DNA of 64,000 bases, from assembly GCA_907165275.2 (NCBI GenBank), contig OU015655.1, positions 5,778,501-5,842,500 of the forward strand. Reading direction: 5' to 3'. The stretch comes from Zygaena filipendulae. Its lineage: Eukaryota > Arthropoda > Insecta > Lepidoptera > Zygaenidae. A program made the position numbers and the translations under genes. This document shows positions 14,001-24,285 of this stretch, one piece after another (within the stretch, counting starts at the first letter, position 1; the number at the start of each line of letters is the position of its first letter). The notes under the pieces were generated by a model. It was not told where the DNA came from. It did no database searches and saw only the letters and a program-made list of their open reading frames with translations.

Positions 14001-17000
14001 AAATGAAACCATAAATGATTTCGAAATTCCATGGGGAACTTGTGAGTTGTGCCACAGCTACTAATAGTTTCGACGGAAACAATAATGCGAACTGCGAATA
14101 TAATAATAATAATAATCCACATCACAACACACAGATCTACTTGATCCCACAGTAAGCTATTATTAGCTTGTGTCGTGGAAACCAAGCAAACGTGGTATAT
14201 ACTACATAGAATTACTTATATATTATACTACAGATATATAAACACACCCAGACTAGAAAATGGAACTCTGTGTTCATCACACAAAGTCCACCCCCACCGG
14301 GAATCGAACCCGGAACCTCTTGATAAGCGGGTAGGCATGGTGACCTCTGCGCCAATCGGGTCGGGTCGAATATGATCTCAATCAGTCAAACAGATTGTTT
14401 GGTATCAGAGAGATTAATATGTAACATTTGTTTCTATCACTTTTCGGTTGCAATCAAAAACATCGCGGTTTTGCGATTATAATATGCACGTTTTGACACC
14501 TACAATATCTAGCAATCAACCGAAACAATAAATACCTACTTCAACAGTTGAAGCTGTCTAAACATCTTTCAATCCATCCATCACATAACTTAATTTTTTT
14601 CCGATTAAAATCGAAAAACGATAGCAACAAAAGTTACATAATTGCCCTACAGTGCAAGCAAGCCGTTTAGCACAATTACAAACCAAATAAACCACTAAAA
14701 AATAACTCAAGCGCGCCATAAAAAAAAAAAAACTAGTGTGATAGAAACTAGATTTTTTTTACAGATCACTCACCTATCAATATAGCTTATTAGGAATAAC
14801 TTCTTATCGACAGGAAGATCTCTGTATTTTCTTTCATACTCATAAAACAGTGCCATATCTGAATTGCAGATCTCAAACGTCAGGATCTAGTAACTTAAAT
14901 TTCACATCTTTTGTGGTCTTAGGAAGGATTTTTTAGAAATTTAATCCTTAAGACGAAACGGGGAAAAAACTACGAGAACCAGCTAGTTGAAAATGAATGG
15001 AAAAAAAACTGAGGAGTAATATAAATAATAGCTGTCCCCACGGTTTCACCTACGTAATTTCGGAGTTCCCGCAGGAATTCCGGGATAAAAAGTACCCTAT
15101 GTCCTTTTCTCTACCCCTAACAATGTGTATAGAAATTTAATTGGGATCCGTACGGCTGTTCACGCGTGACACTGATAACGCGACCAAGAGAAATAGGGAT
15201 TTATTTTTGTATATATAACTACAAATACTCTCATAACTACAAATATGTAATCAATAAAATTCCTTCGGGAACTCTGATTTGCCTTCATAAGAGTAGACTC
15301 ATAGTTTTTGTTTGTGTGTGTCTCCTACATCCAAAACAATCAATTACGATTACACAAAATATAGTACTTAATACAAACTAGCTTGGCATTTATAAACATT
15401 ACTAGAATAACGAATGAGTTCATATTTTCAGGCTTCTAGAACCAATACAAAAATGTTACATAACAAACTGTTCTGCAATAAACGGGTCAAAAAGCCGTAA
15501 CTAATTCACTATAGTAGGTATAGCCGTTAACGTAACCTACGACCGGCGACCGACGCGGCGACGCGAGCGCGAGCGCCCCGCTCGCTGGCCAGATCCACTC
15601 GCTTGCCACTCGGTACATCGAAGTTCGCTCTCCATTGCGGCGTGTATAATGCACTTACATAACCTCAATGTAACAAACGAACGATTTACATAATAGTTTT
15701 GTCGTTGAGCGGTTATCGTCGTCGTTGTAGCCGGCGACGATAACCGCGCCCCACGCCGCATTGTTGCTATAACTCGCCTGTTACGTCATTTATCTAATAC
15801 CCGATAATAATCTACATACATACGAGTGATTCTATTTTTAACTATCTTATCCAATGGTTTTACCCCCTTAGGGATTGGTTTTTCAAAAACCCTGCATTAT
15901 AATATGATTTTTATTTGTATGGAAGAGTCCAAATACTTCTTTTCTGAGGGGCTTTTCTTAGTGAGTTTTTATATTGCAAAAGAAGAAACTACTGGCCAAA
16001 GTTCATGTTTCTATAATAGCTTTGATAATGATTTCGGTTGGGTATGATGAGTCAGTGAGAAGTCTTCTTTATAATTGATTTTATTTTAGAATAAACGCGC
16101 AAATGGTTCGTTTAAATAGAGAGGAAACTAATATTATATCTAATACCTACGTACGTTTTAGTGCAATACTCATATAAATAATTTATTGCTCACGAATAAT
16201 AATCAGCCGATTAACAAAGAATGCGTAAGTAAAAATATACGAACACCAAATTATAATCAACGTGAATACCGTTGCACCAATGTAACTTGTTTCTTTTTAC
16301 ATGTCATATTTATCATACCGGGAATAATTACGTAATTTAGGTTGAGTTCACTCGAAAACCTTAGTTGAATTAATAATTATGTAAACACTTTACTGCAGGC
16401 TAGCTATTAGTCTTCTAAGAAACTGTCTAACCGCCGCACTAAGAGTCGACTTTAATGATTACTTGGTTAAGTATAAATTTATAAAACAAAACTGCCGCAA
16501 TCAGACAAGTTTAATAAATTAATGTTAATTGGCATTTAACTAATTAAGTTACATCTAATAACAAGTAACATTAATTTATTAAATTTGTCTGATTGCGGCA
16601 GTTTTGTTTTATAAATCTATACTTAACTAAGTAATCATTAAAGTCGTCTCTGAGTGCGACCGTTAAACTTTACATTTCTCCGCAAATCTGTTTATTGACG
16701 CTGCTGTAAAATTATGTTTTCCATTTTTTTCTTCAATTTTTTCATGAATAGGGCGAATTGGCTAAAAGCTTAAATACATATCAGTTCCCTATTTTCAACT
16801 TTATTTTTGTATCTTCACAAAGTTTCTTAGAATCGGATTTCAATTGCTATAGAGCGATTTCCAAGTACAGATTAATAAGCAAGTTTTCTTTTAATAACTC
16901 ACCTATACCGCTGGAAAATACGCGCGACGTGGAAGCACTGTCATAGTCTTGACTGAAGGCCCTCATTGCATTCATTCTGTTAAAATAAGAATTTATGCAA

Positions 17001-18396
17001 TTATATTATGAGTATTAAGAGTAGTAATAGGTACTACACAGTATTATGTCAAAGACATCAACAATTATTATATTTTACCTCTGGCTTGTCTGCAACATAT
17101 TTTCCAATATTTGGCGAATTGTAACATTAACATGTAATTCTGCTGGTGCTGATTCTCCACATAGGCACTTTCCAGTTAATTTTATACATCTGAACAAAAA
17201 AATATACAAACTTTAACATGCTCACTTAAAATAACCTACACTTTTAAATTACGTAAAATAAACTATTTGCTCGCGGTCTGTATATCTTTGTTTATGCTTA
17301 TCATTTAGCTTGTTTATAGTACCTAAATATGATTCGAATAAAGTGAACTAATTAGCTCAAGTGCACAGACAGGTAGACGCGGTCCTGTTACCGCTTTAGG
17401 GTATGTTAAGTAGATTGTGGATATTGCTATATATAATACTAGCTGTTCCCCGCGGTTCCCGCGGGAATTCTGGAATAAAAAGTACCCTATGTCCTGTGTA
17501 CCCCTAACAACGTGCATGCGAAATTTCATGATGATCCGTTAAGTCGCTGAGGCATGAAAGAGTAACAAATAAACAAACAAACTCACTTTCGCATTTATAA
17601 TATTAGTTATGATGTATATCCATAAATTACGTGTTCCTGCAATTTCACCCACGTTTCATCTTTTTAACCCCCTTATTAGTTGTATTTCAAAACACCCTGC
17701 TTATTTGCATTATAAAAGGAAACAAGTCTAGAAACTTGTAATTTTGAACAAAACTTGTCTCTGTCAGTCAGTCACGGTACTGGTTTTGCGTAGGTATAGA
17801 ATAGATTATGCCAATAATTGTCAAAATGAAAAGATGAATTACCCAGCACATCTTGTGTGACCACACTTTCCAGTCACAGGAGGATAGGGGTAACGCCCAC
17901 AGTTCATACACCGGAACCGTTTCAGATCAGGCAATTTTTTGTAACGTGCATATCGTATTAAGCTATTGATCATTTGTTTTTCTTCCGAACTGACTGCCGG
18001 TATCCGTAATAACATCCCCAAATCGACATCTAGAGACGGAGTAACAAACTCTGTAGGCTTTCCAAATAGGTTATTTAGCAGTCTGTCAATCATAGTTATG
18101 TCAAGATCACCACCAATAGCTTCATCTTGAACAGTTGTAGTTTCATCGGTTACTGAACTAGATAATTCGTAGGATAAACATAAATTGTTGTCGTTTCCGG
18201 TGAAGTCGCTAACAACAGAAGTAAAAGTATTATTTGCTTGCTGTGACGTTTCAGTGATAGATGTGGGAAAAATGTAACGATCTATATCCATAGAGTATCC
18301 AGTGTTAGACTCTACGTTTGATGTTGTATCGATATGCTGAGATAGATTTCTACTTCTGTCCATTTGTTCGACGATGGCGGGGCGTGTAGCACTCAT
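1804..18396 (-). CDS. LONRF-type protein: two RING fingers plus LON domain (partial gene model)
   Basis: Proteins of the LON peptidase N-terminal domain and RING finger family are predicted E3 ubiquitin ligases. Exons in transcription order: 18396-17843, 17189-17079, 16976-16903, 14858-14774 (tentative), 8079-7954, 7383-7126, 4834-4719, 3921-3807, 2659-2556, 2065-1804. Phases agree at every adjacent join except across the gap between 14774 and 8079, where a TPR-coding exon (entering phase 2, leaving phase 0) was not found. The last exon, after GTAAGT at 1803, is also missing. The start ATG at 18396 is the first Met after an in-frame stop. RING1 spans exons 1-2, RING2 lies in 7383-7126, and the LON domain runs from 4834 to 1804. 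The order RING-TPR-RING-LON fits LONRF1-3; I cannot say which paralogue. Confidence 0.9.
2556..2659 (-). CDS. LONRF exon: LON domain
   Basis: MLEVCDCIYLENGPCILSTI then GISRFKILEKSVRNG, matching the DGCSILSTVG and RFRVLERG signature of the LON domain. Acceptor attatag, donor GTAAGT. Confidence 0.88.
2880..3000 (+). repeat. tRNA-related SINE head, a second type
   Basis: TGAGCTATATGGTCGCAACG and GATTCGATTCCCGGAGC resemble A and B boxes of a tRNA. The sequence body differs from the SINE at 47.6 kb. In a LONRF intron. Confidence 0.6.
3807..3921 (-). CDS. LONRF exon: LON domain
   Basis: IPCPLFVFEQRYWFMIRDVL then ESGSRRFGMVAFNSD. This matches the family pattern PCPLHVFEPRYRLM closely. Phase 2 in, phase 0 out at GTAAGG. 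Confidence 0.9.
4719..4834 (-). CDS. LONRF exon: linker and start of LON domain
   Basis: It ends with GLVPIFVCVTAFPG, the conserved start of the LONRF LON domain. Acceptor ttctacag, phase 0 in and phase 2 out at GTGCGT. Confidence 0.88.
6359..6712. repeat. Minisatellite of 9-bp CTATGAGTT units
   Basis: About 350 bp of tandem TATGAGTTC / TATGAGTAC units punctuated by TACTATGTAC. It interrupts a copy of the common dispersed repeat: one part precedes it (about 6130-6358) and the CCGCGG core follows at 6715. It lies in a LONRF intron. Confidence 0.95.
6950..7095. mobile_element. MITE family E-like copy next to the RING2 exon
   Basis: It contains TTGATTGGCTACGATTTTTC, CACGTGACATGACG and an end CTAACAGGGGCAGG like the 56.2-kb element. 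Its right end is about 30 bp from the LONRF donor at 7125. Confidence 0.6.
7126..7383 (-). CDS. LONRF exon: canonical RING2 (C3HC4)
   Basis: 86 residues with every zinc ligand: LQCVVCGDVYAGPVTTPCGH, then VFCRSCIERSLLYAAKCPLC. CGHVFCRSC is the family hallmark. The exon is GC-rich. Donor GTGAGT; a MITE end lies in the intron about 35 bp from the donor. Confidence 0.93.
7500..7680. repeat. Dispersed short repeat copy
   Basis: It contains GTTTGTTTGTTACGC, CATACACGTTGTCAAGG and GAATTCTCGCGGGAACGCCG, the common dispersed repeat of this window. It lies about 120 bp from the LONRF RING2 exon. Confidence 0.75.
7954..8079 (-). CDS. LONRF exon: TPR-like pair of helices before RING2
   Basis: 42 residues, MMLAHGRSLLMSDLFCEALP then YLARAAASCETGSRLARVLM. 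The pattern fits a TPR helix pair upstream of RING2. Acceptor ttttatcag, donor GTACGT, phase 0 on both sides. Confidence 0.8.
8296..8545 (-). repeat. Diverged tRNA-derived SINE fragment
   Basis: The minus strand carries a B-box-like GGGTTCGATCCCCGGG and AGGTGTTT. The rest is degraded. In a LONRF intron. Confidence 0.55.
8546..11610. other. LONRF intronic DNA with no clear exon
   Basis: Mostly AT-rich. A minus-strand open frame at 11116-10895 contains AECWLMHMIF, NYYVRYRFDIVISC and NRRVYLAL and could be the missing TPR-like exon if it enters after CTGAG at about 11072. However, its donor phase does not fit well. Otherwise only the repeat at 10605-10860 is seen. Confidence 0.35.
10605..10860. 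repeat. Dispersed short repeat copy (second subtype)
   Basis: It has TTGTCTGTCTGTTTGTTACG, CTGAACCGATTTTAACGGGA and GAAACTCACGCGGGTG. The same subtype occurs at 24.9 kb and 42.0 kb. Confidence 0.75.
11611..11946. mobile_element. MITE family C, copy 1
   Basis: Inverted ends TAATAGGCTAGTTTCC and GGAAACTAGCCTATTA bracket inner inverted TTAGTCCGT / ACGGACTAA motifs and the word AAAGTTTAGGGTGGGGG. About 335 bp. Confidence 0.8.
12001..12185. repeat. 3' end of an RTE-like retrotransposon copy
   Basis: The sequence includes TAGAGTTTGTTGCGCAGCTT and ends TTTGAATAAATGATTTGACT. I recognise this arrangement from 3' tails of elements repeated in lepidopteran genomes; the assignment to RTE is from memory. 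Confidence 0.45.
12190..12341 (+). pseudogene. Orphan coding-like fragment, unknown origin
   Basis: An open frame ending in TAA reads LGLQIVPEVIVELVEATAIR then PFFYVPADSQTATGGAPAVC and SSADDVALLE. Third-codon positions are strongly G/C, unlike the surrounding AT-rich DNA, which suggests real coding history on the plus strand. It starts after an in-frame stop with only a weak acceptor (ctag) and follows a retrotransposon 3' end. It lies inside the LONRF gene, antisense to it. Not recognised. Confidence 0.35.
13430..13545. mobile_element. MITE family E-like partial copy
   Basis: It contains ATCACGTGACATAACAACG and TTCTATGCGTTAACGATTGT, shared with the copy at 56.2 kb; the right half only is clear. 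Confidence 0.55.
14097..14372 (-). repeat. tRNA-derived SINE, minus-strand copy
   Basis: The complete head reads (minus) CGATTGGCGCAGAGGTCACC and GGGTTCGATTCCCGG, and the body ends in (AAT)n. It lies in the LONRF gene. Confidence 0.85.
14774..14858 (-). CDS. Possible LONRF exon 4: helical segment
   Basis: MALFYEYERKYRDLPVDKKL then FLISYID. The donor is GTGAGT. The acceptor at 14859-14860 is mediocre, but its phase matches exon 3 exactly and the frame is open throughout. An ATG is the first full codon, so it could also start a shorter isoform from an internal promoter. Confidence 0.55.
15540..15750 (-). promoter_or_regulatory. CpG-rich block inside the LONRF gene, possible internal promoter
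   Basis: About 200 bp of markedly CG-rich DNA (GACCGGCGACCGACGCGGCG, GCGAGCGCGAGCGCC) in an AT-rich intron. It includes a perfect 13-bp inverted repeat GCGGTTATCGTCG / CGACGATAACCGC. On the minus strand a GTAAGT lies near 15655. It lies between exons 3 and 4, so it might start a shorter LONRF transcript. No direct evidence of transcription. Confidence 0.3.
16428..16817. mobile_element. MITE family A, copy 1 (palindromic, with tail)
   Basis: Two long inverted arms (about 16428-16525 and 16565-16668) sharing AAAACTGCCGCAATCAGA. A tail (16669-16817) is shared with the copy at 42.8 kb. It ends in LONRF intron 3, about 85 bp from exon 3. Confidence 0.85.
16903..16976 (-). CDS. LONRF exon 3: Ser-rich linker
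   Basis: RMNAMRAFSQDYDSAS then TSRVFSSGI. It enters in phase 2 and leaves in phase 1 at GTGAGT. No domain; placed by phase and splice sites. Confidence 0.7.
17079..17189 (-). CDS. LONRF exon 2: end of RING1
   Basis: It continues as CIKLTGKCLCGESAPAELHV then VNVTIRQILENML. It supplies Cys186 and the last zinc ligands Cys193 and Cys195, spaced C-x-C rather than the usual C-x2-C. Acceptor ttgttcag, donor GTAAAA. Confidence 0.85.
17443..17605. repeat. Dispersed short repeat copy in LONRF intron 1
   Basis: It begins GCTGTTCCCCGCGGTTCCCG, has AAAAAGTACCCTATGTCC, and ends CACTTTCGCATTTATAATAT. This is a nearly full copy, about 250 bp from exon 2. Confidence 0.8.
17843..18396 (-). CDS. LONRF exon 1: N-terminus and first part of RING1
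   Basis: 184 residues. A long low-complexity Ser/Thr/Asn-rich N-terminus is followed by Cys163-x2-Cys166, Cys178-x-His180 and Cys183 of a RING. The exon ends in phase 2 before GTAATT. The ATG at 18396 is preferred over the GTG just upstream. Confidence 0.85.
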
Positions 18397-18599
18397 CACG
18401 TATTTAATTTCTTCGTGCGTTTCAGCAACGGTTTTATTAATACGCTACAGTGAGAAACTTGACTTGTCTTGACAGTCGATTCTCATAAAACGATGTAGAA
18501 TGGCTGCCTCTCATGTACAACAGTATATGTTACGGCGAATAAGTGTGCAGTTTCTGGAAAGAAACATATAATTTTGAAACAACTTTGTAAATTATTAAG

Positions 18600-18838
18600 T
18601 GGACATAGATAAGCAATAGTGTGTTAACCCACACTGGAGAAATTTTCAGTAAATCGTGTTTTTAAAACTATAGCGCCATTTTGTGTCAAATTTTTTTTAT
18701 GTTCATCATATTGTTACATATTTATACAATGTAATGAAGTAAACACATAATTAAAAAACGTTCTCTAACTCTCAATAAATCGTTCTGTATCAATAACTTA
18801 ATTTTGTGGGTTAACATGTTATTGCTTATCTGCGTCCA
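18600..18838. mobile_element. MITE family B, copy 1
   Basis: About 239 bp with ends TGGACATAGATAAGCAATAG and inverted TTGCTTATCTGCGTCCA, and inner ends GTTAACCCACA / TGTGGGTTAAC. It lies just upstream of the LONRF start. Confidence 0.85.
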
Positions 18839-19424
18839 AGTAATGTCAAGCTATTTTCGATTACTCTAAACTTCACAACTTGGTAATCTGTTCTAAATAC
18901 AGCTACGTATTATATCATCTGACTACACACCGTTTTGTGTGACAGACTTTGTAATAATAGCTAGCTATTAGTTTTTGCCTGTAACTCTACTTGCGTGATA
19001 TTTGGAACTTTTGGAAGTGCGTAACTCTTTACTTCTAAATACCACGTAAGCAATAATTGGAAAAAGACTTCTGCTTTTATCTTTAAGATATAATAGCAAA
19101 ACCGTTTTCATATCAAACAATGTCGAACATGTTTGTGTCGAGCGTGCAACGGTGCGAAATTGCGAACTTGGCCTAGTAGTGAACCAACCGGTTCCAACGA
19201 ACGACGTTATCGACTCGACGCACTGGCCCGCGTCACGTCGTAACGCGTAATCGGTCGATATGAGCTCTTTTTGATTCACAATGCATACACATTGATGCAA
19301 AAGCCGGTCCAAAATAAAATTATGAGACTGAAAACAGTAATTTTTTATCATGGTTTCCTTTAGGTCGAAATTGACCACTTTCTTAAAATGTTTCTTTTAT
19401 AGACAATATTATTTAACTAGCTGA

Positions 19425-19745
19425 CCCCCGCGGTTGATTTCGGAATACTCGCGGGAATTCCGGGATAAAAAATGCCTACCCTATGTCACTTGGGATCACT
19501 TTAGCTTCCTATAAGTGGAAGAATTTTCAAAATTGGTTTAGTAGATCCAGAGATTATAACCTCACAAACTCCGAAGTTCCCGCGGGAATTCCGGAATAAA
19601 AAGTACCCTATGACACTCAAGATCACTGCAGCTTTCCATAAGTGAAAGAATTTTCAAAATCGGTTCAGTAGATCCAGAGATTACCCCCTACAACGTCACA
19701 AACCCATAAACTCACAAACTTTTGCTCCTTATAATATTAGTATAG
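19425..19745. repeat. Two partial dispersed short repeats in tandem
   Basis: Two incomplete copies in the same orientation share TCGCGGGAATTCCGG/GGATAAAAA-type words and GGTTTAGTAGATCCAGAGAT. Upstream of LONRF. Confidence 0.75.
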
Positions 19746-21620
19746 ATATACGTACATTTGCGAAAAACATAATATACCACACCAACCACAATGCCATGAA
19801 AAACTCGATGACACGATACGAAGTAACTTGGTTGGAACACGACGGCATTCATAATAAAACAGTAGGTAAAAATTTAAATTATTACATTATACCCATAAAG
19901 CCAAGTAAATAATATATATTTTTTCTAGCACAATTCGATGAAAAATGTAAAAAGTGAGACTTCTAGAGCCAGCTTCTACAAAGTAAATAACTTAAAATAT
20001 TTAATTGACGCGCTAATCGCTATACATTTAAATATGTTCAAACAGTTGAAATAAACTAAAAACCACGCTCAAAAAGCCCAGAATCGATGGGGTTGCGTCG
20101 TTTACTTAAAGATTTCCCATAGTTATCTTTAACTTCATCATCAGATCAGCTCCATGTCATATAATAATAATATTGAATTGTCTGAACTGCATATAGGTAC
20201 AAAGGTCATTTCGATGCGACAATTAGATTAAAATTGACTTCGAAAGTTATTAACTTGTTTGTAAGCCAATAAAACAATAATAATTCTGTCTTACATGAAA
20301 AGTTTCTAAGTAATGTTGTGTATGGTGTAGCTAATATTGTAAATCATTACCATCATTAAACAACGTCAACATAGAAATTATAAATTGCTAGCTGTGCCCC
20401 GCGGTTTCACCCGCGTAAGTTTCGGAATTCCCGCAGGAACTCCAAAATGGCATAATTTACTCCTTATACTTAACAGCCGCTAATTAGCAGTGAAAGCCCG
20501 TCAAAGTTGGTCCAACCGTTTCGGAGATTCACCCGCGTGAGTTTCGGAATTTCCGAAGGATCTCTTTATATTAAAAAAAAATTGAAGGCTATCAAGCATC
20601 TACAATTGTTTTCACAGAAGCAGTTGATTCAAAGATCCCGATAAAAGGGCGGCGTAAAACCATATGTCTCATAGAGGAAGGGACAAGGGTGTTACTGAAG
20701 CCGATTATCTAACGCACAAAAGCCCCGTCATAAGCTTTTCTTTAAGCTATAACGATGCGTTGTACCAAAGTTTGCAACTATTCTTACGCAAAGTCGCGGA
20801 GCAGAGGACGGCTTGTGTTATATAAGTCGACCTACTGGCACAGTGACTGAGTATTGCATGCCTCGATTGCACTGACAACCGCCTACTTCGCGTACTTTTT
20901 TGTTATGAACGCAAGTATAGTCAGCAAGACAGTTGTATGTACAAATTCACGTCAGCTATTATTATAAAAACATATTATAGAAATGATTAATTCTAATTTC
21001 AAAAAACGTACACACTTTTCTTTTTAAATTAACAAACCAGTTCATACACAACATCAAATTAAATGGTAAATAGAGGAAGTATATTCAATACGTACAATGT
21101 ATGTCGTACATTAAATAAATATCAAAAGAAGAAAAACGCAGGGGTCGCGATGTGACGACATTTTTTTTTCCGTTCAGTGTAACTACACAGACATAACAGA
21201 GTACGCGTGCGCATCCCGCGAAAACTACATATAGACATAGACAATATTTATTCAGAAAAAGACAACACAGCACATAAAACATTTGGCACATCTTAACTAT
21301 TCTATAAATTTATAATTACAAATTACCATAAAAACGTACCAATATAGAATGTGCTGTGGTGTGATGCTGAAAAGGACACTGTCTCAGCATAATGCCGAGG
21401 TGGAAGACCTCAGCGCCGATTCTCAGAAGTGCCCTAGCTCGTCTAACCATTGAAATTTAAAGCGCTGGTATATGTGGACTGAGGTGCGCGCCTAAACTTA
21501 TTTTAACTTGAAACTTAGGCTGGGGAAAATACAAATAAATACAAATCACAACCTTAAAATACGAGCATATAACCAATGAAAGCAAAAACTGCAGAAAACA
21601 CATTGTATCACACACACCCA

Positions 21621-22830
21621 TTAAATACCCTTGGACTCATAAGTTGCAAACACTCTGCCACCAATGGGTAGCTCCTTTTGAATTAACAATAGATATTTCT
21701 TAAGTTTTAATTTAAAAGTTGACAGAGTCAGCTGTTGGCGAATCGGGGGAGGAAGGTTGTTCCAACACTTGGTGGCTGAGTATTTGAAACCTCCGCGAAA
21801 TGCATCCGAATGGTTTAAAAACTCCAAACAAGAGTGTAGTCACATGCAGCTCTCTTCGGAACGGTATCTTTAGCAGTCCGGCGTCATTCAAAAAAGGAGT
21901 CACGTGTGCTCTTGGGGGAATACTGAAACAGTACCGAGCACAGGCATTTTGCACTCTCTGAACCACTTTTTCAGTCCGCGCCAAAAGTCGTGGTCCATAT
22001 ACTACATCACCGTAGCTCAGCCTAGAAAGCACTAAGGAATCACATAGTTTAATTCGCAGATCCAGGCTGAGGTAATCGCGTATCTGGTACAGTAGTTTAA
22101 ATCTATAGAAGCAATTCCGCGCGATCCCAACCACATGACTTTCAAATCGCAGTGCTTCATCTAAGAGCACACTCAGATTACGCGCCTCCAATACGCGCTG
22201 CACTTTTTCTCCCAAGACCCTGACATCCAGAGAGTGACGAGATATGCGGTCGACTTACGTTTTGGTACCCAATAACATCTAAATATATGTGGGGTTTAGA
22301 ACTAGTGTGTTTCGTTCGGCCCAGAGTGCTACACTATGAAGGTCTTCGTTCATTCTTGCCACCGCCAGTTCGGCGTCGTCTGGTCGGAACGAATAGTACA
22401 TTTGTATATCGTCGTCAATGTCTTATAACATTGCAGACATCAGCAGTATATAGAATAAATAGAAGAGGACCCAGAATTGAGCTTTGGGGAACTGCTCTGC
22501 ACACTCTACACTGTCTAGATCACAAGCAGGATCCGTCCCCTCCACTGGTCTGAACAAGTTGTATTCTGTTATCAAGGTAATCCGAGAATCATTTAACTGT
22601 CTTGTGATCAAAGTTATAATACGACATTTTAAAAAGAAGCAACGGAATATTTATACAGTCAAATGCCTGAGAAAAATCCAGTAATACCATAAGAGTGCCC
22701 TCTCCCTTATCCTGCGCGCTTAAGATGTTATCCACCACATCCACAATTGCGGTGGTCGGCCACTATGGCCAGCTCGAAACCCTGATTGGAGTTGTGGCAA
22801 GATGTTTTTATGCTCTAGATATGTGTTTAA
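21621..22830 (-). pseudogene. Decayed LINE reverse-transcriptase fragment
   Basis: On the minus strand, in order: HQSGFRAGHS-like start, TLMVLLDFSQAFD (RT motif A), AVPQSSILGPLLFILY (motif B), a DD-containing equivalent of YADD followed by YYSFRPDD, and then SYGDVVYGPRLLARTEKVVQ and PRAHVTPFLNDAGLL. The parts lie in several frames, so the copy is dead. The motifs resemble Jockey-like non-LTR elements. It lies about 3.2 kb upstream of the LONRF start. Confidence 0.88.
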
Positions 22831-23929
22831 TAGAATACAGACTACATAGTTTTTTTTTTATTTAACGCGTATTTTACAGCCAACGAAAATGGAGGTAATG
22901 ATAATTTTGAAGTCAACCTGTGCGGTGCTACAACACTACTGGTGCAGCAGCCGCCGCCTTTTTTTCAGTGATTAATAACAGTCTGAATCTTTATGAGTAG
23001 GTCCGGTTCGACGTGACGCCCAGGTTTTTTCTCCGCAAAAATTTTCGAAACTACAGGTAGCTACTCGAGTGCGCAGGCGAAAAACATGTCGATTTGGTGG
23101 GGTATCGAAATTGTCTGACTAACAGTAAATAAAAATTGGCGGGGGCACTGCCATGCCCCCCGATAGAAATATTAAGATAATTGTATAATAAACTCTAAAA
23201 AATGGTTGGTTTGACTGGAGCGTCTTCAATTTTGAATATGTACAAAAAACGCGGTTGTAAACGTTAGAAATAACCAGCTGATTTTTTGTTTGCAGCTAAT
23301 TACTTAGCTAAGTAAATGTTTGTACAATGAAATGGCCACATATCCTAAAAATATAGTGGTACGTTTTCCGAGGCTTACCCTTACTCTGGTCTCGTCGATC
23401 TGAACCTAATCACGAAGATTCAGCCTATAGTAATCACTGAAAAAACAGGCGGCGGCTGCAAGACTATACGCGTGTGGGCCGAGGCCCGAGGGCTAGATCT
23501 AGTATTAAATATTGACATTTGTGACGCATGTTATTTGATACAGGAGTCGAAGCAAGTAGGTATTTGCATATATTATATTTCTGGTTAAATAACTTCTACA
23601 AAAGTAAAACTCATGTGCACATTAGATGATAAAAATAACTTTGAGAAAGGACTTGTACATGGAGACGATTAATTAATTCTGTAACATACATAATGTGTAA
23701 TGCCTAATTACTGAGAATACAAAAATTGTCGCACAATTTGTTAATCACAATCACAATCAATTCACACAGCAAATTTTTGCCAGCTTGACAATATAATTAT
23801 CTTCTATCTATAAGTTTATAATAAAACTATAGAGAGGTCAATTCTGTACATTGAAAATATATTCAAAATTAATATTGGAGGATGAATGGTGATCGATACT
23901 GATGCAAAAAATACAATCAGTAAATTTTT

Positions 23930-24285
23930 TGTCTGTCTGTCTGTCTGTACGCATGGGTCAAACACTACTAAAGGGATTATAACCAAACTTGGTACGATTG
24001 TAGTCCATACTCCTGGGCAAGTTATAGGCTATATAACATAACGCTAAGACACATAACAGCTGAGCAGTGACGATAAATTTGAAGCAAGTCGGATGAAAAT
24101 GCGCTTTCGAGCTCTTATCCTCGCATACGTTTACTCAATCGCGCAAAAACGGCTAAACGAATTTGGCGAAATTTGGCATGCACGTTGTCAGGGGTACAGA
24201 GAAGGACATAGGGTATTTTTTATTCCGGGATTCCCACGGGAACTTCGAAATTACCACGGGTGAAACCGCGGGGCTCAGCTAGTAT
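23930..24285. repeat. Dispersed short repeat copy, long form
   Basis: It starts with GTCTGTCTGTCTGTCTGT and ends ACCACGGGTGAAACCGCGGG. Here the repeat includes an upstream portion with TGGGCAAGTTATAGGCTATA. Confidence 0.75.

Noticed and set aside
14290..14365. tRNA-like A and B boxes (also at 47.6, 37.8, 8.5 and 2.9 kb)
   Set aside because: They are heads of SINEs followed by conserved SINE bodies; none folds as a complete tRNA gene by eye.
18968..19378. 136-codon minus-strand open frame upstream of LONRF
   Set aside because: No domain, no splice context and AT-rich codon use; could be part of an unspliced 5' region but there is nothing to support it.
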